This document shows, piece after piece, positions 54,990 through 57,011 of a DNA stretch of 64,000 nucleotides. Source of the stretch: Megascapheus bottae (Eukaryota; Chordata; Mammalia; Rodentia; Geomyidae); contig JANJXV010000024.1 of the NCBI GenBank assembly GCA_024803745.1, positions 14,648,927 to 14,712,926 of the forward strand, read 5' to 3'. A program made the position numbers and the translations under genes. Within the stretch, counting starts at the first letter, position 1. Each line of letters begins with the position of its first letter. Under the pieces are notes generated by a model, which worked only from the letters and a program-made list of their open reading frames with translations, had not been told where the DNA came from and did no database searches.

Positions 54990-57011
54990 TCACGTATTCT
55001 GTGTCCTCTGGGCTCACAGGTATAAACGTACACACTGATAAGAAACCAGGGGGGGATAAAAACCTCATCTCTCAGGAATGTTGTCTTCAACAACACAAGT
55101 GTCATTATGTACACAAGTGTCACTTGTGTACATGTGAAGCTCACCCCCCCCAACTCTGTGTAGAGAAATTCAATTTTCATGCCGCTCTCTTTGTGGGACT
55201 CAATTCTACAGTGGGCATGAGGTACTGGAATCCTCAGCTGGCACCAAGAGGAACTGGAGCCCATGTTTAATTCACAACTCTGACCCCAGGACCCACTTCC
55301 AGCCTTGCTCTCTGCCTTTCCTGAGAGCCTCATTAATCAATCAGCTTGGAACAAATGTGACAAGACCAAATAAGAGGGACAACATGGCATCAATCTGTCC
55401 AGGCCAGGCTATCCCTTGCTAGTGTTGAGCCTTTGCCCACCCCCTTCTTTCCCAGTGCAGCTGGCTATAAACCATAGGCTGCTGTAGGGAAGCAGGGATA
55501 AGGTAGGATGGAGAGACTACAGTCCAGGATCAGAGACCCAGCCATGTGAGTAGACAGATTCAGAGCAGATGACTTCCTCCCTCCTATCTAGCTCCTGAAC
55601 AACTTCCCTCTTGTGCAGCCCTTCCAGGCCAAAGAAACTGGGTTCATCTTCACTGACATGTTTGGCTGCTTTTTGGCCTGGCCTTTACCTACCTCTCTGC
55701 AGCTGCTCCTCACCTAGGATAAGACAGACTCTTGAGTGCTAACTTGGGGCTGAGTTAGAAGGACTATCGTAGCCAAATTCCAAGAGCAAAGGAAGAGAAT
55801 ATCAACCCCCTTCTTTATGGAAGTTCCCCTCCCCAGCCCACTTCCTATGGCCCACCCCTGTAGGTAGGTTCCTTCAGGTCCCATATCTCTATCTTGATTG
55901 CTCTTCTCCAGACAGGAAGAAGAGCCTGCCACCTGGCTTTGCCTGCTGTGGCCACTCACCATTCTCTGTGATGATCCGGGGTACCTCCTTGGCTGCTGGG
56001 GAGTAGCACTGGATCTGATTGCCTACTACCAGCCCATCCATCTCTGACAGGTCCTCAAAGGTGCAGTTGACGCCAGCTGATAGCTCTGGGACATTGTATG
56101 TCTCTAGGACCAGCTGTCAACAGCCCAGCAGGGAGAGAGGGGTGGGGGGAGGGAAAGGGGAGAAAAAAAGAGGAAAAAGAAGGAAGAGGAGAAAGGAGGA
56201 GGAGGCAGAGAAGGAAGAAGAGGCAGAGGGTGAAATGGGGAAAGGAAGGAAGAAAACCAAATAGAAGAGAGGAGATATTAATACCAAGCAGGAAGGACCC
56301 AGTTTATTATAAGAATAGTATAGAGAAGGTGGTGAAAGGTATAAAGACAGGAGAAAAGAAATCCAGCTCGTTAGAATATGAATGGATTTATATAAGGAAA
56401 TGGGAATTTTTAGGGGATTTTTATACTGAGAGGATCCTGAACAGGACAGAATAGGGGAGGGATTACCAGAGTCTGTCTTCCTTTCCTTTCCCCCAAGTTT
56501 TGAGAAATGGCAGCAGCAATCATCTAGTGTATAATGTCACAACTTAGAAGCCATCTGCACACCATCCTTCATTTACATCTCTATGGTTCCTTGTGGCAGA
56601 GGAAGATCTCATTCCCTACATCCTGTGCCATTCTTTAGTCATCCCTGTGATGGCCATTTTCTCTGTCTCTCTACTCATTATGTTTAGAGAGTCTGTTCTC
56701 CAACACTCTTATCCATAGCCTCTTCTTTGGGTCCCCACTGAACCCTGATCTAGAGTTGTTCTTGCTGACCAGGTTTGGTCTAGCCTTTGTAAGGACCCTT
56801 GGACTTCGGTGGGTTTTTGTGTGTAGTGGGGAGAGGGGGGAGGAGGAAAAAAATTTTTTTTGCATTATCCCGATCCCCAGTCCTTACCAGCACGTTGTAC
56901 TGAGAGACAGAGATGTTGTTGGGATGGACCGTCAGCCTGACACACTGTTTTATCTCAGAGGCGAATCTGCGTGGTTCCCTGGATCGCTCACACCGTTCCT
57001 TCCGGGTACAC
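2449..57011 (-). CDS. PLXNA2: Plexin-A2, internal part of the gene (19 exons, partial at both ends)
   Basis: Nineteen minus-strand exons join in one frame (2,896 nt, 965 residues after the first split codon), all with GT donors and AG acceptors. In order they give the end of PSI1, an IPT-like segment, PSI2, another IPT-like segment, PSI3, four IPT/TIG repeats, a transmembrane helix, a juxtamembrane coiled coil and the first GAP block. Class A is clear from [19 protein letters not shown] after the membrane. Paralogue A2 rather than A1, A3 or A4 is chosen from the [19 protein letters not shown] and [14 protein letters not shown] stretches, compared with what I remember of the family. The family length is about 1,890 residues, so about half is here. 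Plexin-A2 is a cell-surface semaphorin receptor, with neuropilins as co-receptors, acting in axon guidance. No stop, frameshift or missing splice site was seen, so the gene looks functional. Confidence 0.95.
2596..3369 (-). other. Intron e18-e19
   Basis: 774 bp with intact splice signals. No repeat or other feature was recognised. Confidence 0.85.
3370..3436 (-). CDS. PLXNA2: PLXNA2 exon e18: GAP block, helix after the Arg pair
   Basis: 67 nt, residues 894-916, the smallest exon here. The acceptor is ggctggtgacag|GACAGAG and the donor is CTCAAG|gtaaga (phase 0). The translation after the split Arg is [20 protein letters not shown] then LK, almost invariant across class A plexins. Confidence 0.97.
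3715..3835 (+). mobile_element. Possible ancient DNA-transposon fragment
   Basis: The stretch with tactgagtacttggaaagta and ctgaggaactgaagtttctc resembles a widespread mammalian interspersed repeat with the phrase tactgagcacttgaaatgtgg. I cannot name the family with certainty. Confidence 0.45.
4851..5056 (+). mobile_element. Dimeric B1/ID-type SINE
   Basis: Contains aactattcaggaggccgag, ggatcatggtttgaagccag and agactcttatctccagttat (left module), then gctgtggctcaagaggtaga (right module). The tail has become a CA microsatellite (5057-5110). Confidence 0.85.
5057..5110 (+). repeat. (CA)27 microsatellite
   Basis: A perfect run of 27 CA units directly following a SINE. In the plexin transcript it reads as UG repeats. 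Confidence 0.98.
5375..5530 (+). mobile_element. MER5-like hAT relic
   Basis: The segment catcacctgggttccttgtt followed by cagattctgatgcagtgggt and ggggtcctgagcttttacat matches the recognisable core of MER5-type non-autonomous hAT elements, interrupted by a T run at 5469-5477. Confidence 0.6.
5967..6235 (-). CDS. PLXNA2: PLXNA2 exon e17: first GAP block
   Basis: 269 nt, residues 805-893 plus two bases of a split Arg. The acceptor is tttctctacag|GTCCCA and the donor is CTCCGGAG|gtgagg. It starts [20 protein letters not shown], a stretch I associate with A2 rather than A1 or A4. It continues with [20 protein letters not shown] and ends HPKLLLRR. The terminal double arginine corresponds to the conserved Arg pair of the plexin GAP (catalytic arginine region) by family knowledge. 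The second Arg codon is completed by e18. Plexin GAPs act on Rap GTPases. Confidence 0.98.
6385..6510 (+). mobile_element. Probable MIR fragment
   Basis: The order of segments resembling 'ctcatcctcatgacatgggt', 'agagaagactcaacttagag' and 'gctacccaaagttcctcagt' follows the antisense core of mammalian-wide interspersed repeats, heavily diverged. Confidence 0.45.
6640..6755 (+). mobile_element. MIR fragment
   Basis: ggctaccttgggcaaggctc followed by a 'ctctggagcctaaatttatt' segment matches the MIR core (accttgggcaagt...ctgagcctcagttt). Confidence 0.7.
7215..7340 (+). mobile_element. MIR fragment (3' half)
   Basis: aataatacatgtaaagcacc-like wording (agataatacatgtaaagcac, then ctggctcacacc) is the MIR 3' end (gataatgcatgtaaagcgcttagcaca). 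Confidence 0.7.
8102..8145. repeat. AT dinucleotide-rich tract
   Basis: Runs of TA units (atatatatatatatat) interrupted by single bases. Confidence 0.9.
8225..8503 (+). mobile_element. Old L1 3' end fragment
   Basis: gctccaacatggatgaacct, aaatgaaataagtcagacaa and tttgtatgaggtccctggag are diagnostic of the 3' end of older mammalian L1 elements. Non-coding remnant only. Confidence 0.85.
8504..8554 (+). repeat. (GT)n microsatellite
   Basis: About 25 uninterrupted GT units immediately after the L1 3' end. Confidence 0.97.
8751..8983 (+). mobile_element. Dimeric B1/ID-type SINE
   Basis: Left module with tgtaatcctagctactcaga and agactcttatctccaattaa. Right module with gatgtagctcaagtggcaga and ctctgaactcaagtcccagg. 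The tail runs into a purine microsatellite. Confidence 0.88.
8984..9080 (+). repeat. (GGAA)n purine tract
   Basis: GA-rich tail of the preceding SINE, expanded into about 14 perfect GGAA/GAAG units with variant units at the end (ggaggaaggg). Confidence 0.95.
9181..9620 (+). repeat. 88-bp minisatellite, five near-identical copies
   Basis: Copies start at 9181, 9269, 9357, 9445 and 9533, each exactly 88 bp, each starting tgtgcactaaactactctag and ending in cagccttcccccaggtc or the same with the flank. I see only two variable sites: tctatggg in copies 1, 4, 5 versus tctgtggg in copies 2, 3, and tatagtgt in copies 1-4 versus tattgtgt in copy 5. Each copy carries catatataaaaggg. The unit is not a recognised repeat family. 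Confidence 0.98.
9977..10058 (+). mobile_element. ID-like SINE fragment
   Basis: gagttgggtttagctaagaa, acacatgtgaggtcctaagt and tttgaactataataaaaaga read as a diverged tRNA-like ID element with an A-rich tail. Confidence 0.6.
10289..10338 (+). repeat. (CA)25 microsatellite
   Basis: 25 perfect CA units. It reads as UG in the transcript. Confidence 0.98.
10985..11095 (+). mobile_element. MIR fragment
   Basis: cagacaagtactggacttct, ttagttttgtcatttattaa and ggttagatgaatgaatgcct follow the MIR layout (gacaagt...cctcagttt...taaatg). Confidence 0.6.
11600..11742 (-). CDS. PLXNA2: PLXNA2 exon e16: start of cytoplasmic GAP fold
   Basis: 143 nt, residues 757-804. The acceptor is ttgtgccag|CTTTTGCC and the donor is CTTGAG|gtaagt. 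It encodes [20 protein letters not shown], then [20 protein letters not shown] and PVLRDLE. This is the N-terminal helix and segment that packs against the GAP core. As I recall, human A2 has Thr where Asn precedes YTMRVLF, so this is a mild local substitution. Confidence 0.97.
11743..13300 (-). other. Intron e15-e16
   Basis: 1,558 bp. It holds a C run at 12481-12496, a TAAT-rich stretch (12500-12600), a T run at 12850, and CA repeats near the e15 donor (13174-13200 and 13239-13253). No transposable element was recognised. Confidence 0.8.
13174..13253 (+). repeat. Interrupted CA repeats close to the e15 donor
   Basis: CA tracts at 13174-13200 (one AAA interruption) and 13239-13253. The transcript has UG tracts about 48-62 and 101-127 nt downstream of the e15 5' splice site. 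Confidence 0.92.
13301..13535 (-). CDS. PLXNA2: PLXNA2 exon e15: membrane-spanning helix and juxtamembrane coiled coil
   Basis: 235 nt, residues 679-756 plus one base. The acceptor is ctcccag|GCTCGT and the donor is AAGGAAG|gtaccg. After [20 protein letters not shown] comes an uncharged stretch at residues about 703-725 ([20 protein letters not shown] then IAY), the single transmembrane helix. KRKSR follows directly as the positive-inside stop-transfer signal. [20 protein letters not shown] has heptad spacing and is the plexin juxtamembrane coiled coil, which in the family controls inactive and active dimers. UG repeats lie close downstream of the donor. Confidence 0.98.
13536..13896 (-). other. 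Intron e14-e15
   Basis: 361 bp, short and repeat-free as far as I can see. Confidence 0.85.
13897..14043 (-). CDS. PLXNA2: PLXNA2 exon e14: IPT/TIG 4
   Basis: 147 nt, 49 codons (residues 630-678), phase 0 at both ends. The acceptor is gtctgtccag|GGTAAG and the donor is GTGATG|gtgagg. The translation [20 protein letters not shown] continues to [22 protein letters not shown] is a sequon. This is the membrane-proximal IPT repeat. Confidence 0.97.
14044..14905 (-). other. Intron e13-e14
   Basis: 862 bp. It contains an MaLR-type LTR remnant (14245-14495). The rest is unassigned. Confidence 0.8.
14245..14495 (+). mobile_element. MaLR (MLT1/MST-type) LTR remnant
   Basis: ggatctttaagagatggggt, aaaactgtgagctcattaaa and aagtattttgtgatagtaat followed by aaactaaagcaga match the 3' half of ERVL-MaLR LTRs. 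Old non-coding copy; no retroviral gene is present. Confidence 0.75.
14906..15145 (-). CDS. PLXNA2: PLXNA2 exon e13: end of IPT/TIG 3 and start of IPT/TIG 4
   Basis: 240 nt, exactly 80 codons (residues 550-629), phase 0 at both ends. The acceptor is cctcccacag|ATCTGT and the donor is CTTAAG|gtagca. It encodes [20 protein letters not shown], a variable [16 protein letters not shown] loop, then [20 protein letters not shown] opening the last IPT repeat. Sequons are NAT, NKT and NFT. Confidence 0.97.
15146..15533 (-). other. Intron e12-e13
   Basis: 388 bp with a C-rich stretch at 15190-15202. No repeat family was recognised. Confidence 0.8.
15534..15627 (-). CDS. PLXNA2: PLXNA2 exon e12: IPT/TIG 3
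   Basis: 94 nt, residues 518-549. The acceptor is cttcctgggcag|TGGAAAC and the donor is ATCAAT|gtgagt. The translation is [20 protein letters not shown] and then [12 protein letters not shown]-x-TPI-x-V-x-G-x-HL matches the IPT consensus, with T in place of the second Gly of GGT. A (GAT)n/(GGT)n tract begins 58 nt upstream of the acceptor (15685-15784). Confidence 0.96.
15685..15784 (+). repeat. (GAT)n/(GGT)n trinucleotide tract
   Basis: About 33 triplets, mostly GAT with GGT blocks (gatgatgatgatgatgatgt, then ggtggtggtggtggtga). It lies 58 nt upstream of the e12 acceptor in the transcript, where it reads AUC/ACC. Confidence 0.97.
16460..16512 (+). repeat. (CTGT/CTGC) tetranucleotide tract
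   Basis: Degenerate tetranucleotide units ctgt, ctgc, ttgc and ctat. Confidence 0.85.
16533..16740 (-). mobile_element. Degenerate dimeric SINE, minus orientation
   Basis: attgaactcagagctcatac (reverse ID module) followed by gatgctcctacctccacctt and ctgagtacgatcacacgcac (reverse B1 module). Strongly diverged. Confidence 0.5.
17412..17675 (+). mobile_element. hAT-Charlie non-autonomous element (MER1-type)
   Basis: tggcaaagtttctgtaaagg, accagacagtaaatatttta, tcataactactcaactctgt and tttcaataaaactttatttg are the well-known order of this mammalian element. The family name (MER1B-like) is from memory. Confidence 0.8.
17700..17828 (-). mobile_element. ID-type SINE fragment, minus orientation
   Basis: ccagtattggggcttgaact, caaggccttgtgctcttgcc and gcactccaccacttgaacaa are the reverse of the tRNA-like right module of the local SINE. 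Confidence 0.75.
18095..18255 (+). mobile_element. MIR fragment
   Basis: gagatggaggcccagaaaga, ctgtgacttgccccaggcaa and ggactcctgccccaggatct follow the antisense MIR core (gaggcccagagaggttaagtgacttgccc). Confidence 0.65.
18861..19025 (-). CDS. PLXNA2: PLXNA2 exon e11: end of IPT/TIG 2 and start of IPT/TIG 3
   Basis: 165 nt, residues 463-517 plus two bases. The acceptor is ccctctccag|GCGGTC and the donor is ATTGTCAG|gtaaga. It encodes [20 protein letters not shown], then [10 protein letters not shown] and [17 protein letters not shown] is a sequon. [16 protein letters not shown] begins the third IPT repeat. Confidence 0.97.
19026..20201 (-). other. Intron e10-e11
   Basis: 1,176 bp. The only clear item is a (CA)n tract at 19301-19331 with CG-containing continuation to about 19345 and further CA-rich sequence to 19385. 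Confidence 0.8.
19301..19385 (+). repeat. (CA)n with CG-containing variants
   Basis: 15 perfect CA units, then cgcacgcacatgcgcgtgaa, a C run and short CA units. It lies about 275 nt upstream of the e11 acceptor. Confidence 0.9.
20202..20338 (-). CDS. PLXNA2: PLXNA2 exon e10: IPT/TIG 2
   Basis: 137 nt, residues 418-462 plus two bases of a split Arg (AG|G). The acceptor is ccctctgcag|ACACTG and the donor is TTCCACAG|gtaacc. The translation [20 protein letters not shown] continues [12 protein letters not shown], again the IPT motif with GPMSGGT and GTNL. It ends FGKQPCLFH. Confidence 0.97.
20590..20700 (+). mobile_element. MIR fragment
   Basis: gatgaggttcagagatgtta, agtaactttcccagggtcat and agcatctgaccctgaagctg are the antisense MIR core. 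Confidence 0.7.
21804..21996 (+). mobile_element. Degenerate B1/ID-type SINE
   Basis: ggtgcatgcctggaatacca, cggagaggcataggttggag and aagatcctatctaaaaagta (B1-like), then an (AAAT)5 tail, a G run and tactagggtggctcttgagg with ID-like gttcgaagtcc. Confidence 0.6.
22890..23127 (+). mobile_element. Dimeric B1/ID-type SINE
   Basis: tatacctgccatcttaacta, ctgaggttcaaaagccagcc and cattcttatctcctatgaac (left), then gaaatggaagtgtggctgga and ccctgagtttcagacccagt (right). Confidence 0.8.
23128..23328 (+). mobile_element. ID-type SINE with fused second tRNA-like module
   Basis: ttgcctagtggcttgcctag and ccctgggttcgattcctcaa are a clear ID-like box B region. It is followed by aagccagaagtggtgctgta and aggccctgagttcaaggctc, then poly(A). 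It sits directly behind another SINE. Confidence 0.8.
24880..24985 (+). repeat. Purine-rich GGAAGG tract
   Basis: Almost pure A/G with repeated ggaagg and gagg units. It is polypyrimidine in the transcript. Confidence 0.85.
25500..25625 (+). mobile_element. MIR fragment
   Basis: tttacaaaggaagaaactga followed by ccaaagttaaacaatgtgtc fits the antisense MIR core. Confidence 0.6.
25793..25815. repeat. 23-bp near-perfect palindrome
   Basis: Arms caggactccct and agggagtcctg are exact reverse complements around one central C (25804). It lies 70-92 nt downstream of the e9 donor in the transcript. Confidence 0.95.
25885..26002 (-). CDS. PLXNA2: PLXNA2 exon e9: end of IPT/TIG 1
   Basis: 118 nt, residues 378-417. 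The acceptor is ctcttgcag|GATCGTG and the donor is TTCATG|gtaagt (phase 0). It encodes [20 protein letters not shown] followed by [19 protein letters not shown], the last strands of the first canonical IPT domain. A 23-bp palindrome lies 70-92 nt downstream of the donor (25793-25815). Confidence 0.97.
26165..26400 (+). mobile_element. Dimeric B1/ID-type SINE
   Basis: tctgtaatctcagctactca, gtaggctgagatctgaggac and agattcatctccagttaatc (left), then ggcactgtggctcaaagtgg and gaattcaagccctatgactg (right), with an A-rich tail. Confidence 0.85.
26715..27025 (-). mobile_element. MER2-type TcMar-Tigger MITE, minus orientation
   Basis: ttgtcattattccctaaaca, tttatagaagggacatgaat and tagtatctgagagttcgtga are the reverse complement of the MER2 interior and end as I know it. 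Degenerate, non-coding. Confidence 0.75.
27460..27985 (-). mobile_element. L1 3' region fragment, minus orientation
   Basis: tcctattgatgggtatttgt and tttttgctactatgaataaa with taaacagttgagccgtctag are the reverse of the L1 ORF2-to-3' region. It is interrupted by a long TA tract (27580-27718). Probably the same insertion as 28770-29340. Confidence 0.65.
27580..27718. repeat. (TA)n-rich tract
   Basis: About 140 bp of TA, TATATACTA and TATATGATA units. Strongly self-complementary. Confidence 0.95.
28010..28130 (-). mobile_element. B1-like SINE, minus orientation
   Basis: actctatagcccaggctggt, catgcctctgcctgcctcgt and a 'gtctgcgtgcc' end read as a reverse 7SL-derived B1 monomer. Confidence 0.75.
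28188..28474 (-). mobile_element. Dimeric B1/ID-type SINE, minus orientation
   Basis: It starts with a T-rich tail (tttgtttttgtttttgtttt). cacttcccactttctagagg, ttaattggagataagagact and cctgagtagctaggattaga are the reverse of the local dimeric SINE. The right module contains a partial duplication (gagctcttcagct occurs twice). Confidence 0.85.
28559..28762 (-). mobile_element. ID-type SINE with fused modules, minus orientation
   Basis: T run, then ggggctcagcactgtccttg, actctaccacttgagccaca, ctgaggaatcaaacccgggt and aagtactctaccactaggcc, the same two-module structure as 23128-23328. Confidence 0.88.
28770..29340 (-). mobile_element. Old L1 fragment (ORF2 3' region), minus orientation
   Basis: tccatctgggatttatttgg, acaccatttattggacaatc and ttaattatgtggctttatac are the reverse of the L1 region around '...caataaatggtgctggga...'. 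No intact frame. Confidence 0.7.
30250..30562. mobile_element. Tigger-like MITE with terminal inverted repeats
   Basis: It begins tacaggttgagccatcccta and ends ataaaggagaatcagcctgta. The outer bases are imperfect inverted repeats (acaggttga versus acaggctga on the complement). Internal aattcgaaacacttctggtt is typical of this TcMar-Tigger MITE. Its right end lies 37 bp from e8. Confidence 0.75.
30599..30750 (-). CDS. PLXNA2: PLXNA2 exon e8: IPT/TIG 1
   Basis: 152 nt, residues 328-377 plus two bases of a split Gln (CA|G). The acceptor is ctccttgcag|ATAATC and the donor is GAACA|gtaagt. The translation [20 protein letters not shown] is the textbook IPT/TIG motif (P-x3-GP-x2-GGT-x3-I-x-G-x-NL). 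It continues through a conserved [14 protein letters not shown]. Confidence 0.97.
31181..31342 (-). mobile_element. ID-type SINE with fused modules, minus orientation
   Basis: ttttttttttggccagtcct, tgaacccagggcctgagcac, tctaccacttgagcctcagc and aagcactctaccactaagcc give a well-preserved copy. Confidence 0.9.
32790..33042 (-). mobile_element. Dimeric B1/ID-type SINE, minus orientation
   Basis: T-rich tail, cttgaactaggcctgggcac, gaggttaattggagataaga, gtgccaggctggctttgaac and agtgttacaggcgtgagcca. Confidence 0.9.
33105..33185 (-). mobile_element. ID-like SINE scrap, minus orientation
   Basis: agtcctgaggattgaactca followed by ctatcattaagcaacatctc resembles a reverse ID box B to box A order. Confidence 0.55.
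33255..33660 (+). mobile_element. MaLR/MLT1-type LTR remnant
   Basis: ctgaattatgttcctcctca, gattcatatgtggaagtttc, aggtctttacagaggccata, catgaggtcattagggtgac and agaagacagccatctgcagg occur in family order over about 400 bp, nearly a full LTR. Non-coding old copy. Confidence 0.75.
33878..34068 (-). CDS. PLXNA2: PLXNA2 exon e7: PSI3 and start of IPT/TIG 1
   Basis: 191 nt, residues 264-327. The acceptor is cttcttcag|TTTACC and the donor is ATCACAGAG|gtaagc. It encodes [20 protein letters not shown] then [16 protein letters not shown], an eight-cysteine PSI signature with the typical CGWC. It ends with CTNPRITE, the conserved entry strand of the first canonical IPT domain. Confidence 0.97.
34069..34513 (-). 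other. Intron e6-e7
   Basis: 445 bp containing only a truncated SINE (34282-34372). Confidence 0.85.
34282..34372 (+). mobile_element. Truncated B1-like SINE
   Basis: gccagacactggtggctcat, gcctataatcctagctactc and aggaggctgagatttgaggc form the left half only, well preserved. Confidence 0.88.
34514..34610 (-). CDS. PLXNA2: PLXNA2 exon e6: end of second IPT-like segment
   Basis: 97 nt, residues 232-263 plus one base. The acceptor is tggctgcag|TATTCC and the donor is AATAAAG|gtatgg. The translation [20 protein letters not shown] closes the IPT-like fold, and [10 protein letters not shown] leads into PSI3. Confidence 0.96.
36255..36350 (-). mobile_element. MER5A-like hAT relic
   Basis: ttccaggaccacactccaga, catgctgaatttgactctct and gttctggttggagaatcgcc are consistent with a diverged MER5A core. 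Orientation is uncertain. Confidence 0.5.
36840..37072 (-). mobile_element. Dimeric B1/ID-type SINE, minus orientation
   Basis: ccaatactgggacttgaact, tgctctatcacttgaagcca, gactaattggtgataaaagt and ctcagtctcctgagtaactt. Confidence 0.8.
37595..37710 (+). mobile_element. MIR fragment
   Basis: caaagcttagtgctgggcag and gaggttaagtgtctcaatca with aggtctggcacaccactggc fit an antisense MIR. Confidence 0.6.
38523..38558 (+). repeat. (TG)18 microsatellite
   Basis: Eighteen perfect TG units. Confidence 0.97.
38580..38664. repeat. TATACA/TA-rich tract
   Basis: Alternating tatatacata and catatgtatata units ending in a pure TA run (38644-38664). Confidence 0.93.
38735..38825 (+). mobile_element. MIR fragment
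   Basis: gccacttagcctctctggac followed by ctctgttaacaggatctaaa matches the MIR core (acttaacctctctgagcctc). Confidence 0.65.
39985..40318 (+). mobile_element. Degenerate B1/ID-type SINEs
   Basis: agtgacttacatctttaata and aagcactttagaggcagaga (B1-like), then a second B1-like start (tgatgtttctcatctagtta), then ggctttaatggtagagtgct and tgcaaagtcctgtatttaaa (ID-like). Probably two overlapping old copies. Confidence 0.6.
40905..41118 (+). mobile_element. Dimeric B1/ID-type SINE
   Basis: acctgtggctcatgcctgtc, ggatcatggcttgaagccag and acatatctccacctaaccag (left), then agtgtagctcaagtggtgga and aggcactgagttgaagccac (right). The tail is a (CA)n tract. Confidence 0.87.
41119..41142 (+). repeat. (CA)12 microsatellite
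   Basis: Twelve CA units forming the tail of the preceding SINE, about 275-300 nt downstream of the e5 donor. Confidence 0.95.
41417..41617 (-). CDS. PLXNA2: PLXNA2 exon e5: second IPT-like segment
   Basis: 201 nt, exactly 67 codons (residues 165-231), phase 0 at both ends. The acceptor is gtccctag|GACTGC and the donor is ACCTCT|gtgagt. It encodes [20 protein letters not shown] and continues with an immunoglobulin-like IPT strand pattern ending [11 protein letters not shown] and NTS are glycosylation sequons. Because its length is a multiple of three and phase is 0-0, skipping it would keep the reading frame. It stands alone between introns of 10.8 and 6.8 kb. Confidence 0.97.
42338..42570 (+). 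mobile_element. L1 3' end fragment with internal (GT)n
   Basis: tggtggtgtctgaaggtgga, acacagcactgaaccttaaa, atggattaaaatggtaaata and gtattttaccgtaattcaaa are the terminal L1 3' region. A (GT)18 tract (42517-42552) is inserted where the family has atgttatgtgtattttacc. Confidence 0.8.
42517..42552 (+). repeat. (GT)18 microsatellite inside an L1 3' end
   Basis: Uninterrupted GT run flanked on both sides by L1 3' sequence. Confidence 0.97.
43115..43240 (+). mobile_element. Probable MIR fragment
   Basis: ctctacattacaaaaaagaa followed by actgaggcaagtagcataaa is a diverged antisense MIR core. Confidence 0.45.
43790..44010 (-). mobile_element. Dimeric B1/ID-type SINE, minus orientation
   Basis: ccagtcctgaggcttgaact, tactctaccacttgagccat and cctcagatctcagcctcctg, with a shortened middle. 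Confidence 0.83.
45043..45394 (+). mobile_element. ERVL (MLT2-type) LTR remnant
   Basis: ggcacctgaagtgggaatgg, ttctttgggaccgaatcctt, gtggagcctggcatttacta, agatagtgtcataattgaac and ttggtgtgggaaaaatgacc are in the order of MLT2 LTRs as I know them. It is followed at once by a tRNA-Leu-like primer-binding motif. The left boundary is uncertain. No retroviral coding sequence follows. Confidence 0.7.
45393..45410 (+). other. tRNA-Leu-like primer-binding site relic
   Basis: tggtgtcagaagcgtg lies directly 3' of the LTR. ERVL elements use a tRNA-Leu primer with a site beginning TGGTGTCAG, which fits. Confidence 0.6.
48748..49083 (+). mobile_element. MaLR (MST/MLT1-type) LTR remnant
   Basis: gctatggtttgcctctggca and aaaggcccatgtatccaatt at the start, aaagctgtgagtccaattag and ttatatgtgattaacacaat at the end. 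A CTGTCT-type simple repeat (48848-48893) lies inside. Confidence 0.7.
50195..50360 (+). mobile_element. Possible LTR fragment
   Basis: tgctaggaacctgaccccta, gagtctgacctctagataaa and cttgctgaaggtagacctgc have the look of a retroviral LTR U3-R-U5 (a tagataaaag TATA-like site included), but I cannot assign a family. Confidence 0.35.
51683..51775 (+). mobile_element. ID-type SINE (single module)
   Basis: gttgggagtgtagcacagtg followed by gtttgatccccagcactggg shows recognisable A and B boxes of a tRNA-derived ID element. Confidence 0.85.
52381..52495 (-). CDS. PLXNA2: PLXNA2 exon e4: PSI2 cysteine-rich module
   Basis: 115 nt, residues 126-164. The acceptor is ctgtgcccag and the donor is CCTGAG|gtaggt, ending in phase 0. 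The translation reads [20 protein letters not shown], then [18 protein letters not shown]. The C-x2-C-x6-C-x2-C-x5-C pattern is the disulfide framework of plexin/semaphorin/integrin (PSI) domains. This module acts as a spacer in the receptor stalk. Confidence 0.97.
52565..52775 (-). mobile_element. ID-type SINE with fused modules, minus orientation
   Basis: gccaatcctggcgcttgcat, actctacctcttgagccaca, actgaggaatcaaacctgtt and agtaagcactcaacctccag. Confidence 0.87.
53657..53715 (+). repeat. (CTAT)n tetranucleotide repeat
   Basis: About 15 perfect CTAT/TCTA units, a likely polymorphic short tandem repeat. Confidence 0.97.
53731..53823. repeat. TATATG/TATACA-rich tract
   Basis: Alternating purine-pyrimidine tract of TA, CATATA and TGTATA units following the CTAT repeat. 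Confidence 0.92.
54629..54728 (-). CDS. PLXNA2: PLXNA2 exon e3: end of IPT-like segment and start of PSI2
   Basis: 100 nt, residues 93-125 with split codons at both ends (G|GA and TC|C). The acceptor is ctgctgtag and the donor is AACTC|gtaagt. The translation is [20 protein letters not shown] followed by a segment ending YNCSVHN. NCS is a sequon, and its Cys is the first of the PSI2 knot completed in e4. Confidence 0.96.
54941..54984 (+). repeat. (CA)22 microsatellite
   Basis: Perfect CA units, followed by tatatattcacg. Confidence 0.98.
55107..55133. repeat. 27-bp perfect palindrome with 1-nt centre
   Basis: Arms atgtacacaagtg and cacttgtgtacat are exact reverse complements around a single T (55120). 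The left arm is also part of a short direct repeat (acacaagtgtca, at 55094 and 55111). Confidence 0.96.
55960..56113 (-). CDS. PLXNA2: PLXNA2 exon e2: IPT-like segment between PSI1 and PSI2
   Basis: 154 nt, residues 42-92 plus one base of a split Gly. The acceptor is gttgacag|CTGGTC and the donor is GAGAATG|gtgagt. It encodes [19 protein letters not shown] and then a conserved stretch ending in [11 protein letters not shown] is a glycosylation sequon, and two cysteines (NCTF, QCYSP) probably pair within the IPT-like fold. A long polypyrimidine stretch in the transcript lies upstream of the acceptor (see 56140-56265). Confidence 0.97.
56114..56887 (-). other. Intron e1-e2
   Basis: 774 bp. Apart from the long purine tract at 56140-56265 (polypyrimidine in the transcript), no element was recognised. 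Confidence 0.85.
56140..56265 (+). repeat. Polypurine tract upstream of the e2 acceptor
   Basis: About 125 bp that are nearly all A and G, with aaggaagagg-type units. The gene is on the minus strand, so the pre-mRNA has a long C/U stretch beginning about 27 nt before e2. Confidence 0.92.
56888..57011 (-). CDS. PLXNA2: PLXNA2 exon e1: end of PSI1 and start of first IPT-like segment
   Basis: 124 nt, residues 1-41. The acceptor is cttctcag before GTGTACCCGG and the donor is CTG|gtaagga. It starts with the last base of a split codon and ends in phase 0. The translation opens [18 protein letters not shown] and contains three cysteines (residues 1, 7 and about 22) that fit the end of the first PSI knot. 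It then runs into [17 protein letters not shown], a beta-rich linker with one N-glycosylation sequon (NIS). The preceding exon, with the CGWC part of PSI1, is not in the window. Confidence 0.96.

Larger units (their letters stand above)
54729..55959 (-). other. Intron e2-e3
   Basis: 1,231 bp. It contains (CA)22 (54941-54984) and a 27-bp palindrome (55107-55133). Otherwise unassigned. Confidence 0.82.
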
